From IMG/VR virus record IMGVR_UViG_3300035703_000141, positions 1 to 47,615 of that record: a stretch of DNA of 47,615 bases; one strand, given 5' to 3'. Below, in pieces: positions 1-7,636 of this stretch. Position numbers and translations under genes: made by a program. This stretch comes from a virus. The notes under the pieces were generated by a model. The model worked only from the letters and a program-made list of their open reading frames with translations. It had not been told where the DNA came from and did not search any database. The number at the start of each line of letters is the position of its first letter. Within the stretch, counting starts at the first letter, position 1.

Positions 1-1583
1 GCCTGCTGGAGGGCATAAGCCCGATCCGCACCAAGCATAGCCTGCTCAGAGCCAAGCACCGCACCCAGATTGGCAAACCGCTGCTGGGCCTGCTGCGCAG
101 CAAAGTCCCGATTGGCGAGCTGGGTCTGGAGGTTGGTGCCGGTGACAAACTCAAACCCTCGCTGCTGGTTAGCCTGATTAGCCAGATTGGCCTGCAAGTT
201 GGCAGCCTGATTGAGCCGCTGCACATCCTGCGCGTTCGTGATGTTGAACATCCCCGCCTGCATCCCAGCCTGCTGATTGGCAAGTTGAGCCCGGAGGAAC
301 GCATCCTGATTGGCGAGGTTGGCCTGGAGACCAGTCTGCTGATTAGCCAAATCGCCCCGCAGCATCGCCTCCACGTTGAACTGACCAGCCTGAAGCTGGG
401 TGCCAACATTGGCCTGCTGACGCTGGATGTCGGTACGAAGAACATCCGTCGCAAGCTGCTGACCAGCCTGCTGGGCTCCCAGAAGCTGGGCATTAATGCC
501 CTGCGCGGCAGCCAAGTTCTGCAACTGACGCTCACGGGAAGCCCCCGCACGGGCCAGAGCCTCACCCGTGACACCGGCAATGTCCTCCAGACGACCCGTC
601 GAGGCAAACCGCTCACGCGCACCTTGAGTGGCCGCCCGAAGCTCGTCAGGCGTAAGCTGGCCCGGGGCCTGCGCCATCGCCAATCCTTGGGACTGGAGGG
701 CTTGGGAAAGCGGGGAGAGCTGCTGGTTTTGAAGAGCCTGCTGATAGAGGCTTTGTCCGAGAGCCCCAGCTCCCACCTGTCCAGCCTCCACCTGACCAGC
801 CCGCACGCGCTCCGCCTGCACACGCTCGGCCTGAACCTGCTGGGGGGTAAGAACCCCTCCAGAGGTCACCTGATCGGCGCGCACCGCACCCGGAATGCCC
901 ACAGCCGGGCTTCCGCCAGCAGCCTCGGCGCGATTGGATGCCATCACACTACGAAGCTGAGAGGCAATCCCGGCGGGAATATTCGGAGCCTGGACTCCAG
1001 CTTGACCACCCTGAGCCGCCGCAACCTGCTGCGCATCAGCCAAAGCCTGCTGCTGCTGCTGCTGGGCAGAGCCGTAGACATTGACATTACCCACCCCAGC
1101 GTAGGGGTTAACCTGAGCCTGAGACGCCGGCTGCATCGCCAGCTGCCCCATCTTATTTAGATAGCCACTAACCTGACGCCCGCCAAGAGCCTCGGCTTGT
1201 CCCAAGGCCGCCGCCATCTGCGGATTGGCAGCCAGATAGGCTTCACGGGCCTGCGGGGCATAGGCACCAAGCTGGGCCAAACCAAACTCCGTAGCCTGCG
1301 TCTGGAGACTCTGCTGAAGCGCAGCCTGACGCCGCGCCGACATATCAGCCAAATCAAGCGTTCCGTAGAACCCTTCTTGGGTGCCGGGAGCCACGCCTAG
1401 AAGCGTGTTCTGGAGGTCCCGCTGGTTTAGGGCCGTGTACTGGGGGCGATAGGTGGCCTCAGCATTGAACAACTGCCCCTGAAGCTCAGGGGAGGCCATC
1501 GCGTTGATGAACGCAAGGGAAGCTTGGCCCGGATCAACGGCTGCTGGCGCGGGAGGAGGGGCGGCTACCTTGGTGAAGCTCAT
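1..1583 (-). CDS. Gln/Ala/Asn-rich virion protein, C-terminus cut off by window edge
   Basis: The frame is open from an ATG at 1583 to the window edge, at least 527 codons, so it is 3'-truncated here. The N-terminus (MSFTKVAAPPPAPAAVD) is Pro/Ala-rich. The rest is dominated by Gln, Ala, Asn and Leu, with a run of six Gln near residue 175 and, in the last 150 visible residues, recurring units such as 'QANLANQ', 'RAQLANQQAG' and 'QTQLANRDF'. Such low-complexity helical proteins occur next to nozzle genes in podophages, where they are internal or ejected virion proteins; I infer that role from position only. It overlaps the end of the upstream small gene by 50 bases. A plus-strand frame of 291 codons over it is a shadow. 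I recognise no catalytic motif. Confidence 0.75.
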   Translation of the reverse strand, partial: MSFTKVAAPPPAPAAVDPGQASLAFINAMASPELQGQLFNAEATYRPQYTALNQRDLQNTLLGVAPGTQEGFYGTLDLADMSARRQAALQQSLQTQATEFGLAQLGAYAPQAREAYLAANPQMAAALGQAEALGGRQVSGYLNKMGQLAMQPASQAQVNPYAGVGNVNVYGSAQQQQQQALADAQQVAAAQGGQAGVQAPNIPAGIASQLRSVMASNRAEAAGGSPAVGIPGAVRADQVTSGGVLTPQQVQAERVQAERVRAGQVEAGQVGAGALGQSLYQQALQNQQLSPLSQALQSQGLAMAQAPGQLTPDELRAATQGARERFASTGRLEDIAGVTGEALARAGASRERQLQNLAAAQGINAQLLGAQQAGQQLATDVLRTDIQRQQANVGTQLQAGQFNVEAMLRGDLANQQTGLQANLANQDAFLRAQLANQQAGMQAGMFNITNAQDVQRLNQAANLQANLANQANQQRGFEFVTGTNLQTQLANRDFAAQQAQQRFANLGAVLGSEQAMLGADRAYALQQ

Positions 1584-1905
1584 ATAGGTTCTTGGCTTTC
1601 TGAAAAGGGAAGAATCGTGGTTTTGGATCGTCCCTTATTCCACGCTGCCAGCCAACGTAAGGAAGGGGATGTGGGCAGATGATAGCAAATACCCCGGGTG
1701 CGCGGCTGCCAATCGCCAACTCCACCCACCAGCAATCAGCTTCCTCCAAGGAGCAGAGTTTGGCGTAGTCCGACTTGCGGCAGGGCCTGAAGAGCAGGAT
1801 ACACTCAGGAGTTGTGTAGGTGTATCCATTCGCGGTGTACCAGCCGTGGGCTGCGGAGAACAGGTCTCCATAGAGCCTTACGGCCTCTGCTAATGCGTTA
1901 GGCAA
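1534..1905 (-). CDS. small hypothetical protein
   Basis: This frame fills the gap between the virion protein starting at 1583 and the structural gene ending at 1898. The best start is a TTG at 1905 overlapping the upstream stop, giving 123 residues (MPNALAEAVRLYGDLFS...). The frame stays open further upstream, but that part overlies a good gene. The centre is rich in aromatic and Cys residues ('ECILLFRPC', 'EEADCWWVELAIGS') and looks like a folded domain. The Ser/Arg/Pro-rich last 25 residues overlap the next gene. I do not recognise the family. In some podophages an acetyltransferase-like protein sits in this region, but no such motif is visible. Confidence 0.5.
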   Translation of the reverse strand: MPNALAEAVRLYGDLFSAAHGWYTANGYTYTTPECILLFRPCRKSDYAKLCSLEEADCWWVELAIGSRAPGVFAIICPHPLPYVGWQRGIRDDPKPRFFPFQKAKNLYELHQGSRPSSRASSR

Positions 1906-2593
1906 ACTTGGTCTGACTCGCCAGCACCGTGTAGGTGTCGGAGGCGGTCTTGATGATGGTGAAGGTGTACACGTCGATGGAACTAGCATTACCGGCAGTC
2001 GGGGCCGTACCGCCAGCCCACTTCGGAGTCACACTTATGCCATCAATTTGCATCGCATTCTGGTAGTAGGCGGTGGAGCCCTGCGTGGCAAGGACGGCGA
2101 TGGTGATGGAGTCGTTCGTCGCCAGCGAATTATTGAGGCTCACCGAACTGTTCCCCCGCACATTGAGGGTCCAGTTGGCCGAGGCATTGGCCGTGTACAG
2201 AACCACCGCCCCATCCAGCCAGTTGAAATTAACGGTTCCAGTAAGCGCAGAACCCGAAACGGCGGCCTTTTCCACCGTCTCATAGATGGAGGTAGTCCCA
2301 GACGCAGAAAGCGTCGTAAAAGCCCCGGAAGAGGCCGTAGAAGAGCCAATAGGGGAGTTCTGGATGGACGTGGCCGTCAACTCCCCGCCACTCGTCCAGG
2401 AAGGCCCACCGGTAGAGAGCTTGGCTGGGGTGATTCCCCCATCCTTGACGATTACAGCCCCGCCAGACAGCTGAGTGGAGGCATTGTCCACCGCGTCCGC
2501 CGCAAACGTGGCATTGTTGACGGCGTTGTTGAGCTTGGTGTGAGTAAGCTCATCCCCAACCGCGAAGGTGTTGCCGGTAGCTAAAATAGGCAT
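1898..2593 (-). CDS. phage structural protein, fibre-like
   Basis: A 231-residue protein starting MPILATGNTFAVGDELT. Residues ~20-95 contain the 'GGITPAKLS' and 'SSTASSGAFTTLSASG' patterns that recur in phage tail-fibre and virion proteins. The C-terminal ~100 residues are predicted beta-rich ('NWTLNVRGNSSVSLNN', 'SIDVYTFTIIKTASDTYTVL'), a pattern common in fibre or decoration domains. It lies one base downstream of the nozzle-like gene, so it probably belongs to the same tail operon. The exact role (fibre, head fibre or decoration) cannot be fixed from the sequence. Confidence 0.7.
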   Translation of the reverse strand: MPILATGNTFAVGDELTHTKLNNAVNNATFAADAVDNASTQLSGGAVIVKDGGITPAKLSTGGPSWTSGGELTATSIQNSPIGSSTASSGAFTTLSASGTTSIYETVEKAAVSGSALTGTVNFNWLDGAVVLYTANASANWTLNVRGNSSVSLNNSLATNDSITIAVLATQGSTAYYQNAMQIDGISVTPKWAGGTAPTAGNASSIDVYTFTIIKTASDTYTVLASQTKFA

Positions 2594-2594
2594 A

Positions 2595-4778
2595 TTAAAT
2601 CTTGGAAGTGATGGTTGGGTCGGTGAGCGACGCCTGCAGTTTCACCGCCCTCAGTTTCAACCGTCCAGACGAAGGGGCGATGGAAATCTGTGCGCCATAT
2701 CCACGCTTATTGCCGATTCTACCACGCGCAGAAGCGTCTTCCCCTGCCGGCAGACGGCCACCGATAAGCTGGGAAAGATTCCCGACATACACCGTTTCAT
2801 CGGGGTTTTCCATCTCCACCAGGATGGTGGCGTTTGAGGACTCGGATTCCGAACTCTCAACGTGCAGCTCGTAGGTGGAGAACTTCTTCCGGCCAAGCTG
2901 ACCAAAGGCATATTGCCGGGTGGTGATTTCGGAATTTATGGGGTAAATCGAGGCAGCCACACCGGCAAAGAGGCTCAGGCGGTCATTCCCCGTGGAACGC
3001 TCGTCGATGATGTGGATGGAGCCCGACGAACTCACCGTGTAGAGCTTCGACAGCCCCCCGCTGTCCACGACGAGGAAGTTCTGGATTTCCCAGCCATTCT
3101 GACCAATGGTGTCCAGGCTCTCCCAGCCCTGATTGAGGAAGTTGTAAATCAGGATGGCGTTGTTCACCGTCGAACTGTCCAACGGAACAGCCAAGTAGTA
3201 CCTATTGTTGAAATAGGCCGCGACGCTGTTTCCGACGTAGTTACGGTTTATACGCTGGATTAAACTATTGATGGGCTCCGACAACGGAACCCCCGCACCA
3301 CGGAGGTTGTAGAGGTCGCCAAACTGGGCAGCATACACCCCATTGTCCGACAGGAACATCACCTGATTGCCGACCTGAAGGATGGAGCGACGAGCCACGC
3401 ACCCCACCTCCGTCGTAATCAGTTGGGTGGTCGTATCCGTCAACGCCCCGCCAACCCCACGAATGAGATGGATGGAGTTGCGGTTGAACACCAGAAGGTT
3501 GTCCTCTGCAAAGGGCTCGATGCCGACAACGTAATCAGCCACCCCCGCAGTAATGCGGTATTGGTTCTGGAGCTGGTCGAAGGTGTTGTAGTCGAGGATG
3601 TCGGAGGCGATGATTTCGTCCGTCCGGTTCCTAGAGGTACCCGGGTTCCCGCTGTTATGGGTGTAGGGCACCCACAGACGACGCTGGTGGTAGACGCCGA
3701 ACTCCGGGGAGGGCATATGGACGAACCCCCGGCCACTACTCACCTTCTTGGAGATGACGACCAAATTGGCCGCCATATCCCTCACCTGGGCGTAGAACTT
3801 GAAGCTGTTGAGCCCCGGCACCTCGCTCACCGTGTAAGCCACATCCCCCTCTTCCAGCTCGGAGGCTCCCCGGTCAATGACGTACACCTTATCCCCAACC
3901 GACAAGCCGTGGCTGGTGGCTGTGACAGTAACCACACCATCGGTAATGGTCGTATTCCCCGCTGCGTCGAAGTAGACCGGCTGGGTGTAAGTGCCATTTG
4001 CTACCACCGTAAAGGCAGGAGTGCCGGACAGGCTCCCGGTCCATTCCAGCGCGGCATAACCGCTAGGACGGAACAGCAGCACCTTGTCGAAGCATTGCAG
4101 CATCTCCACCCGGGTGCCGATAGTTACGCCAGACGGATAGGCGATGGACGTAGCCACACCCGTAGACACATTCACCGCCAGCACCTCCTTGTTGGTGGCG
4201 CGGAGGATGTAGCGGGTGTTCGTCGAAGATGGATCAGAGAAGATGCAGGACCCGTACACCCCGGTGGTCGCAGTCTCCGACAGGATGGGATTGCGGGCAT
4301 TCCCAGTCCCGCCGTAGGTCTCACTCCCCGTAGCCCCAGTAATGGTGTAGGTGAACGTCGTGTTCCCGGTCACCGTGATGAGCCGGTTGCCGTTGGGATC
4401 AACGGTCCCCGACAGCCCGTAGATGTTAACCAGCGTGTTGGAGCTAAACCCGTGGCTGGCCGAGGTGGTGATGGTGACAGTCGCTGAACTGCGGGTGGCC
4501 GACGCAATGGCGTAGGGCGTGCTGCCGTACAGCTTGATGACCGGAGGATCGGAGAGGATGAGCGCCTCCGTATTGGCCGTCAGGGTAGGTCCAAAGCTGT
4601 CCACGCCCTTCCGTACCTGCCACGCCCCATCAACGTCCATCCGCCCGTTCACAGACCCAGCCACATCGCCAGGCTGGAGTTGGTCGGGACGCAGACGGGT
4701 GTTCAGTCGGAGAAAGGAGACATCCCCCTCATCGCCAACCACCGTGTCAGTCCGACCATACTGTGAATAGCGGGGCAT
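2595..4778 (-). CDS. large tail nozzle/stabilisation-like structural protein
   Basis: A 727-residue, mostly beta-strand protein starting MPRYSQYGRTDTVVGDEGD. The early motif 'RLRPDQLQPGDVAGSVNGR', followed by repeated strand-turn units, two Ig-like inserts (~95-160 and ~265-310) and WD/propeller-like segments such as 'DNLLVFNRNSIHLIRG' and 'MFLSDNGVYAAQFGD', fits the beta-propeller nozzle or tail-stabilisation proteins of podoviruses (functional analogues of T7 gp12 or P22 gp10). Its stop and the ATG of the gene below are separated by a single base; its ATG (4778) overlaps the upstream stop as TAATG. Assignment rests on size, architecture and neighbours. Confidence 0.65.
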   Translation of the reverse strand: MPRYSQYGRTDTVVGDEGDVSFLRLNTRLRPDQLQPGDVAGSVNGRMDVDGAWQVRKGVDSFGPTLTANTEALILSDPPVIKLYGSTPYAIASATRSSATVTITTSASHGFSSNTLVNIYGLSGTVDPNGNRLITVTGNTTFTYTITGATGSETYGGTGNARNPILSETATTGVYGSCIFSDPSSTNTRYILRATNKEVLAVNVSTGVATSIAYPSGVTIGTRVEMLQCFDKVLLFRPSGYAALEWTGSLSGTPAFTVVANGTYTQPVYFDAAGNTTITDGVVTVTATSHGLSVGDKVYVIDRGASELEEGDVAYTVSEVPGLNSFKFYAQVRDMAANLVVISKKVSSGRGFVHMPSPEFGVYHQRRLWVPYTHNSGNPGTSRNRTDEIIASDILDYNTFDQLQNQYRITAGVADYVVGIEPFAEDNLLVFNRNSIHLIRGVGGALTDTTTQLITTEVGCVARRSILQVGNQVMFLSDNGVYAAQFGDLYNLRGAGVPLSEPINSLIQRINRNYVGNSVAAYFNNRYYLAVPLDSSTVNNAILIYNFLNQGWESLDTIGQNGWEIQNFLVVDSGGLSKLYTVSSSGSIHIIDERSTGNDRLSLFAGVAASIYPINSEITTRQYAFGQLGRKKFSTYELHVESSESESSNATILVEMENPDETVYVGNLSQLIGGRLPAGEDASARGRIGNKRGYGAQISIAPSSGRLKLRAVKLQASLTDPTITSKI

Positions 4779-5530
4779 TATTGATAGAGATAGCGGACAA
4801 TTACGACGCCGGAACCGCCAGCCGTACTGGTCGCATTCGCACCACCACCTTGGCCCGTATTAGCCACCGAACTCACTCCATTTACGTAGCCATTACCGCC
4901 AGCCGCATAGATGTCCGAAGACAACGGAGAGCCGGAAATGCCAGCCCCGCCAGTAGTGCCGCTTCCAGCCCCACCAGCCCCACCACCACCACCGCCCTGC
5001 GTAGACGATCCTCCGGAATTGCCGTAGCCGCCAGATGACGAACTGGGCTGCAAACCAGCTCCCCCAGACGCAGCACCAACGCCCGGCTGAAACTCGCCAC
5101 CACCACCGCTGCCACCGCTCTTGCCCACGTAAGTGGAGGTATCACCACCGGATCCGCCGCCAATCGCAGTATGACCGAAGCCGGTGGTATTTCCACCATT
5201 AACCGTGATGTTCGCCGCCCCGCTTCCAATGACAATGGAATAGCTGCCAGCAGAGATGCTTTCGCCAGTCTTAATGACTACACCACCACCACCACCACCA
5301 CTCTGGAACCCAGCCGCGCCACCACCAGCAACTAGCAGATAGTCAATGGTACGACCAGTGGGTGCGCTACTGACCAAAAACGTCCCGGAAGCCGTAAACG
5401 TGTGAATCGCATAATTCCCGGAAAACGTGACGGTTCCGCCCGAAGCCGAGATAAACCCAGCCGTGGATTGAGTGGAATATGGGCGAAACCCCCTAATAGA
5501 GGCCCCGCCGGCTGTGGCAAGAAGAGGCAT
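4778..5530 (-). CDS. glycine-rich adhesin/tail tip protein
   Basis: A 250-residue protein. After a short beta-rich N-terminus comes 'IDYLLVAGGGAAGFQSGG', then about 150 residues with many Gly-Gly runs broken by Ser, Thr and Asn, ending 'GGSGVVIVRYLYQ'. This N- and C-terminal signature with a Gly-rich middle is typical of phage tail-tip and bacterial surface Gly-rich domain proteins, where glycine-rich loops form the exposed, variable receptor-contacting part. It therefore probably binds the host. The gene lies between the small basic proteins and the nozzle-like gene, with TAATG coupling at both ends. Confidence 0.7.
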   Translation of the reverse strand: MPLLATAGGASIRGFRPYSTQSTAGFISASGGTVTFSGNYAIHTFTASGTFLVSSAPTGRTIDYLLVAGGGAAGFQSGGGGGGVVIKTGESISAGSYSIVIGSGAANITVNGGNTTGFGHTAIGGGSGGDTSTYVGKSGGSGGGGEFQPGVGAASGGAGLQPSSSSGGYGNSGGSSTQGGGGGGAGGAGSGTTGGAGISGSPLSSDIYAAGGNGYVNGVSSVANTGQGGGANATSTAGGSGVVIVRYLYQ

Positions 5531-5673
5531 TACTTCTTCTTCCTACGGAAATCCACGCCCTTGATGGTGCCCTTGTTGGCGGCGGCGTAGAAGACCCGCT
5601 GGGCCTTCTCCTTGGAGCCATACTGATCCTCCATATTGGCGAGGATCTTTTTACCTTTCTTAGTCAGGGGCAT
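5530..5673 (-). CDS. 47-aa basic phage protein
   Basis: ATG at 5673 and TAA at 5530-5532 give 47 residues, MPLTKKGKKILANMEDQYGS... with a C-terminal 'GVDFRRKKK'. The pattern 'MPLTKKGKKI...QYG...KAQRVFYAAANKGTIKGV' closely resembles a short family common in T7-like and other podophages, mostly annotated as hypothetical. It is strongly basic and may bind nucleic acid or virion proteins. Its stop overlaps the ATG of the Gly-rich adhesin (TAATG). This gene is too short for usual ORF filters but its codon pattern and family likeness make it convincing. Confidence 0.75.
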   Translation of the reverse strand: MPLTKKGKKILANMEDQYGSKEKAQRVFYAAANKGTIKGVDFRRKKK

Positions 5674-5674
5674 T

Positions 5675-5806
5675 TTAGGAGCACTTCTTACGGCTGGTGC
5701 CGTGGTTCTTGGTCTTCATCGATCCATACTCCATCATCCGCTCCTTCTTACCTTCGGAGCGTTCGTGGCGCATCTTCTCCTTCTTGGACTTGTAGTTGTC
5801 AGGCAT
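5675..5806 (-). CDS. 43-aa Lys/Arg-rich hypothetical protein
   Basis: ATG at 5806 and TAA at 5675 give 43 residues starting MPDNYKSKKEKMRHERSEGK and ending in 'GTSRKKCS'. More than a third of residues are Lys or Arg, so it is a small, highly basic, probably disordered protein. It sits in a tight run of three small basic genes between the lysis cluster and the tail genes, one base above the 47-aa gene. I do not recognise a function; small basic proteins at this place in podophages may associate with virion DNA, but that is speculation. Confidence 0.6.
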   Translation of the reverse strand: MPDNYKSKKEKMRHERSEGKKERMMEYGSMKTKNHGTSRKKCS

Positions 5807-5810
5807 AGAG

Positions 5811-6053
5811 TTAGCAGCCCCAGGCGCGCCGGGACCAGTAATTTGCAGAGAGCTTGTTGGACGTACCCTTGATGCCCCCAGACCGGGCGCAATAGCTCTT
5901 CTTGCGGGCTGGGATAGACTTCTTGATGGTCATATTGGCGTCCCCGAAGCGGACCACTCTTTCCTGACCATTCTGACAGGCTTTGACGACGAACTTCTTG
6001 CCACCCTGCACGTCACGCCGGGGGCTGTTGCAGGGGAGGTCCCTTGGATTCAT
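5811..6053 (-). CDS. 80-aa small basic conserved phage protein
   Basis: The ATG at 6053 overlaps the upstream stop (ATGA), giving 80 residues. The core 'VVRFGDANMTIKKSIPARKK' followed by 'SYCARSGG' and a C-terminal 'KLSANYWSRRAW' matches a pattern (FGD.NM.IKKS.PAR.KS...ARYWSC) that I associate with a small protein widespread in marine and podovirus-type phages. Its function is unknown. Conserved Cys residues and many basic residues would fit a zinc- or nucleic-acid-binding protein, but that is inference. An extra seven in-frame codons exist upstream of the chosen start. Confidence 0.7.
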   Translation of the reverse strand: MNPRDLPCNSPRRDVQGGKKFVVKACQNGQERVVRFGDANMTIKKSIPARKKSYCARSGGIKGTSNKLSANYWSRRAWGC

Positions 6054-6229
6054 TTGCAAGCCTCCCGCCGCCACTTCCAGAGCAGATAGAGAATGCCCAG
6101 CACAGAGGCAATTAGACCAGCAATCTGGTTAACCTGGGAAAGGGTGATGGACGCCACAGCCGGGGTCCCCGCAACAAGAATGTCCCTTGGATGGAGCATC
6201 GGTAGGAGTTTACCACGACTTGCGCTCAT
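6050..6229 (-). CDS. small single-span membrane protein, holin-like
   Basis: A 59-residue protein from ATG 6229, or 49 residues from ATG 6199. One hydrophobic helix near the C-terminus ('IAGLIASVLGILYLLWKW') is followed by the short basic tail RREACK. It shares this topology and the 'SQ(V/I)...G...L..LLWKW/LIWRW' pattern with the 65-aa protein at 42910-43107. Neighbours are a lipoprotein and another small membrane protein, so a role in lysis (holin or antiholin) is plausible. The start choice is uncertain because neither candidate has a clear ribosome binding site. Confidence 0.55.
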   Translation of the reverse strand: MSASRGKLLPMLHPRDILVAGTPAVASITLSQVNQIAGLIASVLGILYLLWKWRREACK

Positions 6230-6410
6230 AATCGGCCAGGGCTTTGAGGGCGTCTGCGGTGAAATTGGGGGCAAATTGGGCCGCCGCAGGAAACTCAGGA
6301 TGCTGGAGGAGCTGGCTCACCTTCGGCGTGGCGCACCCGGAGAGGACAACTGCCATAAGGGCACACAGGAGGGCCATTACGGGCGTTCTGGATGGCTTGG
6401 TCGATGGCAT
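6210..6410 (-). CDS. small lipoprotein, candidate outer-membrane spanin
   Basis: From ATG 6410, 66 residues: a basic N-terminus, a hydrophobic stretch 'MALLCALMAVVLSGCA' with a clear lipobox (L-S-G-C), then a short mature part of about 40 residues. The first 39 codons lie inside the upstream membrane-protein gene (6295-6513) in another frame, the arrangement seen in Rz/Rz1 spanin pairs. The mature part lacks the proline richness usual in Rz1. It is therefore a candidate o-spanin that would join the inner and outer membranes at lysis. Confidence 0.55.
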   Translation of the reverse strand: MPSTKPSRTPVMALLCALMAVVLSGCATPKVSQLLQHPEFPAAAQFAPNFTADALKALADYERKSW

Positions 6411-6513
6411 TGTGGGTGGATAGTAACCGGGCCTCCTGCACCGCATCCAAGAGCCTATTGAGGAAGGGAATGGCCTTGGAGAGGGCTAGAATGAGGCCGA
6501 CTAGGCTGGTCAC
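6295..6513 (-). CDS. 72-aa membrane-associated protein, candidate inner-membrane spanin
   Basis: The ATG at 6513 overlaps the stop of the 132-aa gene (ATGA). The N-terminal ~22 residues (MTSLVGLILALSKAIPFLNR) are hydrophobic to amphipathic, followed by a helical charged stretch to residue ~45. The C-terminal ~27 residues overlap the lipoprotein gene in a different frame. Layout resembles Rz with an overlapping Rz1, but the protein is about half the usual Rz length and the coiled coil is short. It could instead be a small holin. Confidence 0.45.
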   Translation of the reverse strand: MTSLVGLILALSKAIPFLNRLLDAVQEARLLSTHNAIDQAIQNARNGPPVCPYGSCPLRVRHAEGEPAPPAS

Positions 6514-6908
6514 GTCAGGTAGGGGTCCGGGGCTAAAATGACCGCCGGATCAAGCCCGAGCTGGGCACACATCGCAATGACGGTCTGGTTATTGTTCCAG
6601 AACCACGCATAGTTGGTCCAGAGGAACTGCTGCTCGGCAGGCAGGCTAGCAATGAGGGTCATTAGATCGGGGAGCTTGCCAGCATCCAGCACGCGGGTGG
6701 TGATCGTGTCCTTGCTGACTCGGTAGGGCGCGGGAGGGGGAATAGGCTTCACCACCCACGCGCAGTTCTCCCACACGGGCGGCTGCTCGGTGGCCGGATC
6801 GTAGCTGGGCGGGGCGGTAATAACCCAGCCCTTGCGCTCCAGATTGGCGATGGCCGTCGGGTCGGTTTCGGCGCGGAGCGCGCAGTCTAGGGTGAGGTAA
6901 GTGGTCAC
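6510..6908 (-). CDS. 132-aa fibre-associated protein (copy 1)
   Basis: Starts MTTYLTLDCALRAETD. Its second half ('VLDAGKLPDLMTLIASLP', then 'WFWNNNQTVIAM', 'QLGLDPAVI') matches the general pattern of short proteins encoded after phage tail fibres (LD.GKL..V...I..LP...Q..W.....F.......I..L...LGL). It may be a fibre chaperone or a fibre-associated subunit. The second copy at 45371-45769 differs at 10 of 132 residues, with many additional synonymous changes, whereas the adjacent lectin genes are almost identical. This copy is followed by podovirus-like genes. Confidence 0.65.
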   Translation of the reverse strand: MTTYLTLDCALRAETDPTAIANLERKGWVITAPPSYDPATEQPPVWENCAWVVKPIPPPAPYRVSKDTITTRVLDAGKLPDLMTLIASLPAEQQFLWTNYAWFWNNNQTVIAMCAQLGLDPAVILAPDPYLT

Positions 6909-7621
6909 GAGCAGGCGATTTTGAAGGAGTAGGCGGCTGATTGCTCAAGGCGGCGGCGAAGCGATGAGGATTGCGCGGTCTCAAATGCGATAAGAAGTCC
7001 CATATCGCCGACAAATTGCAGCACATTGTCCCACGAAGAAGCTCCGACAGTCATCCGGACACTTCCTGATGTAACTCCAGATTGTCCAGAAACACTTGCG
7101 GTTTGACGCGAGCCTCCGTTCAGAAGATATTCTTGATCCCCACTCCCAACCGCCGCTGTTACGGAGTGTATGTTGAAGTTGTCGTTCCTAGTAATAAAAT
7201 TACTGACGGTCGCATTTGTAAAAAGCCCGAATCTACCACCCGAAGCAGAATCGTAATAAAGTTGATAGCGCCGTTGATTGGCAGCCGTGCCTCCGGTCGT
7301 GCCAGCAGATGCGACCAAGGTAGCATTATCAAAGGCGTTGGCGTTGGACCCGCTGCGTTTGTAGACAATGTAAATGGAATATGCTGTTCCGGTTACAAAC
7401 GTCGCATTGTAGAAGTCTCCGCCATCAAATCTAAGAATTGGATTCCCTCCTTGAATCGCCGTCTTGTAAGTTGCCCTTGAACCAGCGGTCGCTTGTGTCG
7501 CATCCCGCGCATTGCCAGAGATGTCTGACCAAGTTTGTACGGTGCTTCCGTCTGATGTGCCAGAGATGTAGCGCGTATCTAGAGCCAAACTAGCTCCGGC
7601 GGCCTTGTAGCTAAAATGTCT
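6856..7621. repeat. long direct repeat, left copy (pairs with 45717-46482)
   Basis: I find no difference between 6856-7621 and 45717-46482, an offset of 38,861 bases; translations in three frames are identical. On one side the 132-aa genes show ~87% identity; on the other a few mismatches, then 7638-7689 matches again before the fibres diverge. Confidence 0.9.
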
Positions 7622-7636
7622 ATGCCGCGACCTCAT
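6905..7636 (-). CDS. LamG/concanavalin-like lectin domain protein (copy 1)
   Basis: A 243-residue protein. After a basic N-terminus, 'LALDTRYISG', 'VQTWSDISGNARDATQ' and 'NPILRFDGGDF' give the opening of a LamG/concanavalin-A-like jelly roll (W.D.SGN..DATQ...P..RFDG). The closing strand region ends 'LRRRLEQSAAYSFKIACS', as in that family. In phages such domains bind glycans on the host surface. It sits directly after a tail fibre (TGATG-type overlap at 7636) and before the 132-aa protein. The copy at 45766-46497 differs in only two residues, S3A and H5Q. Confidence 0.75.
   Translation of the reverse strand: MRSRHRHFSYKAAGASLALDTRYISGTSDGSTVQTWSDISGNARDATQATAGSRATYKTAIQGGNPILRFDGGDFYNATFVTGTAYSIYIVYKRSGSNANAFDNATLVASAGTTGGTAANQRRYQLYYDSASGGRFGLFTNATVSNFITRNDNFNIHSVTAAVGSGDQEYLLNGGSRQTASVSGQSGVTSGSVRMTVGASSWDNVLQFVGDMGLLIAFETAQSSSLRRRLEQSAAYSFKIACS

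Noticed and set aside
285-1160. 291-codon plus-strand open frame
   Set aside because: It lies opposite the Gln-rich minus-strand gene and is Leu/Ser/Arg-rich, as expected for the complement of Gln/Ala codons. All convincing genes are on the minus strand.
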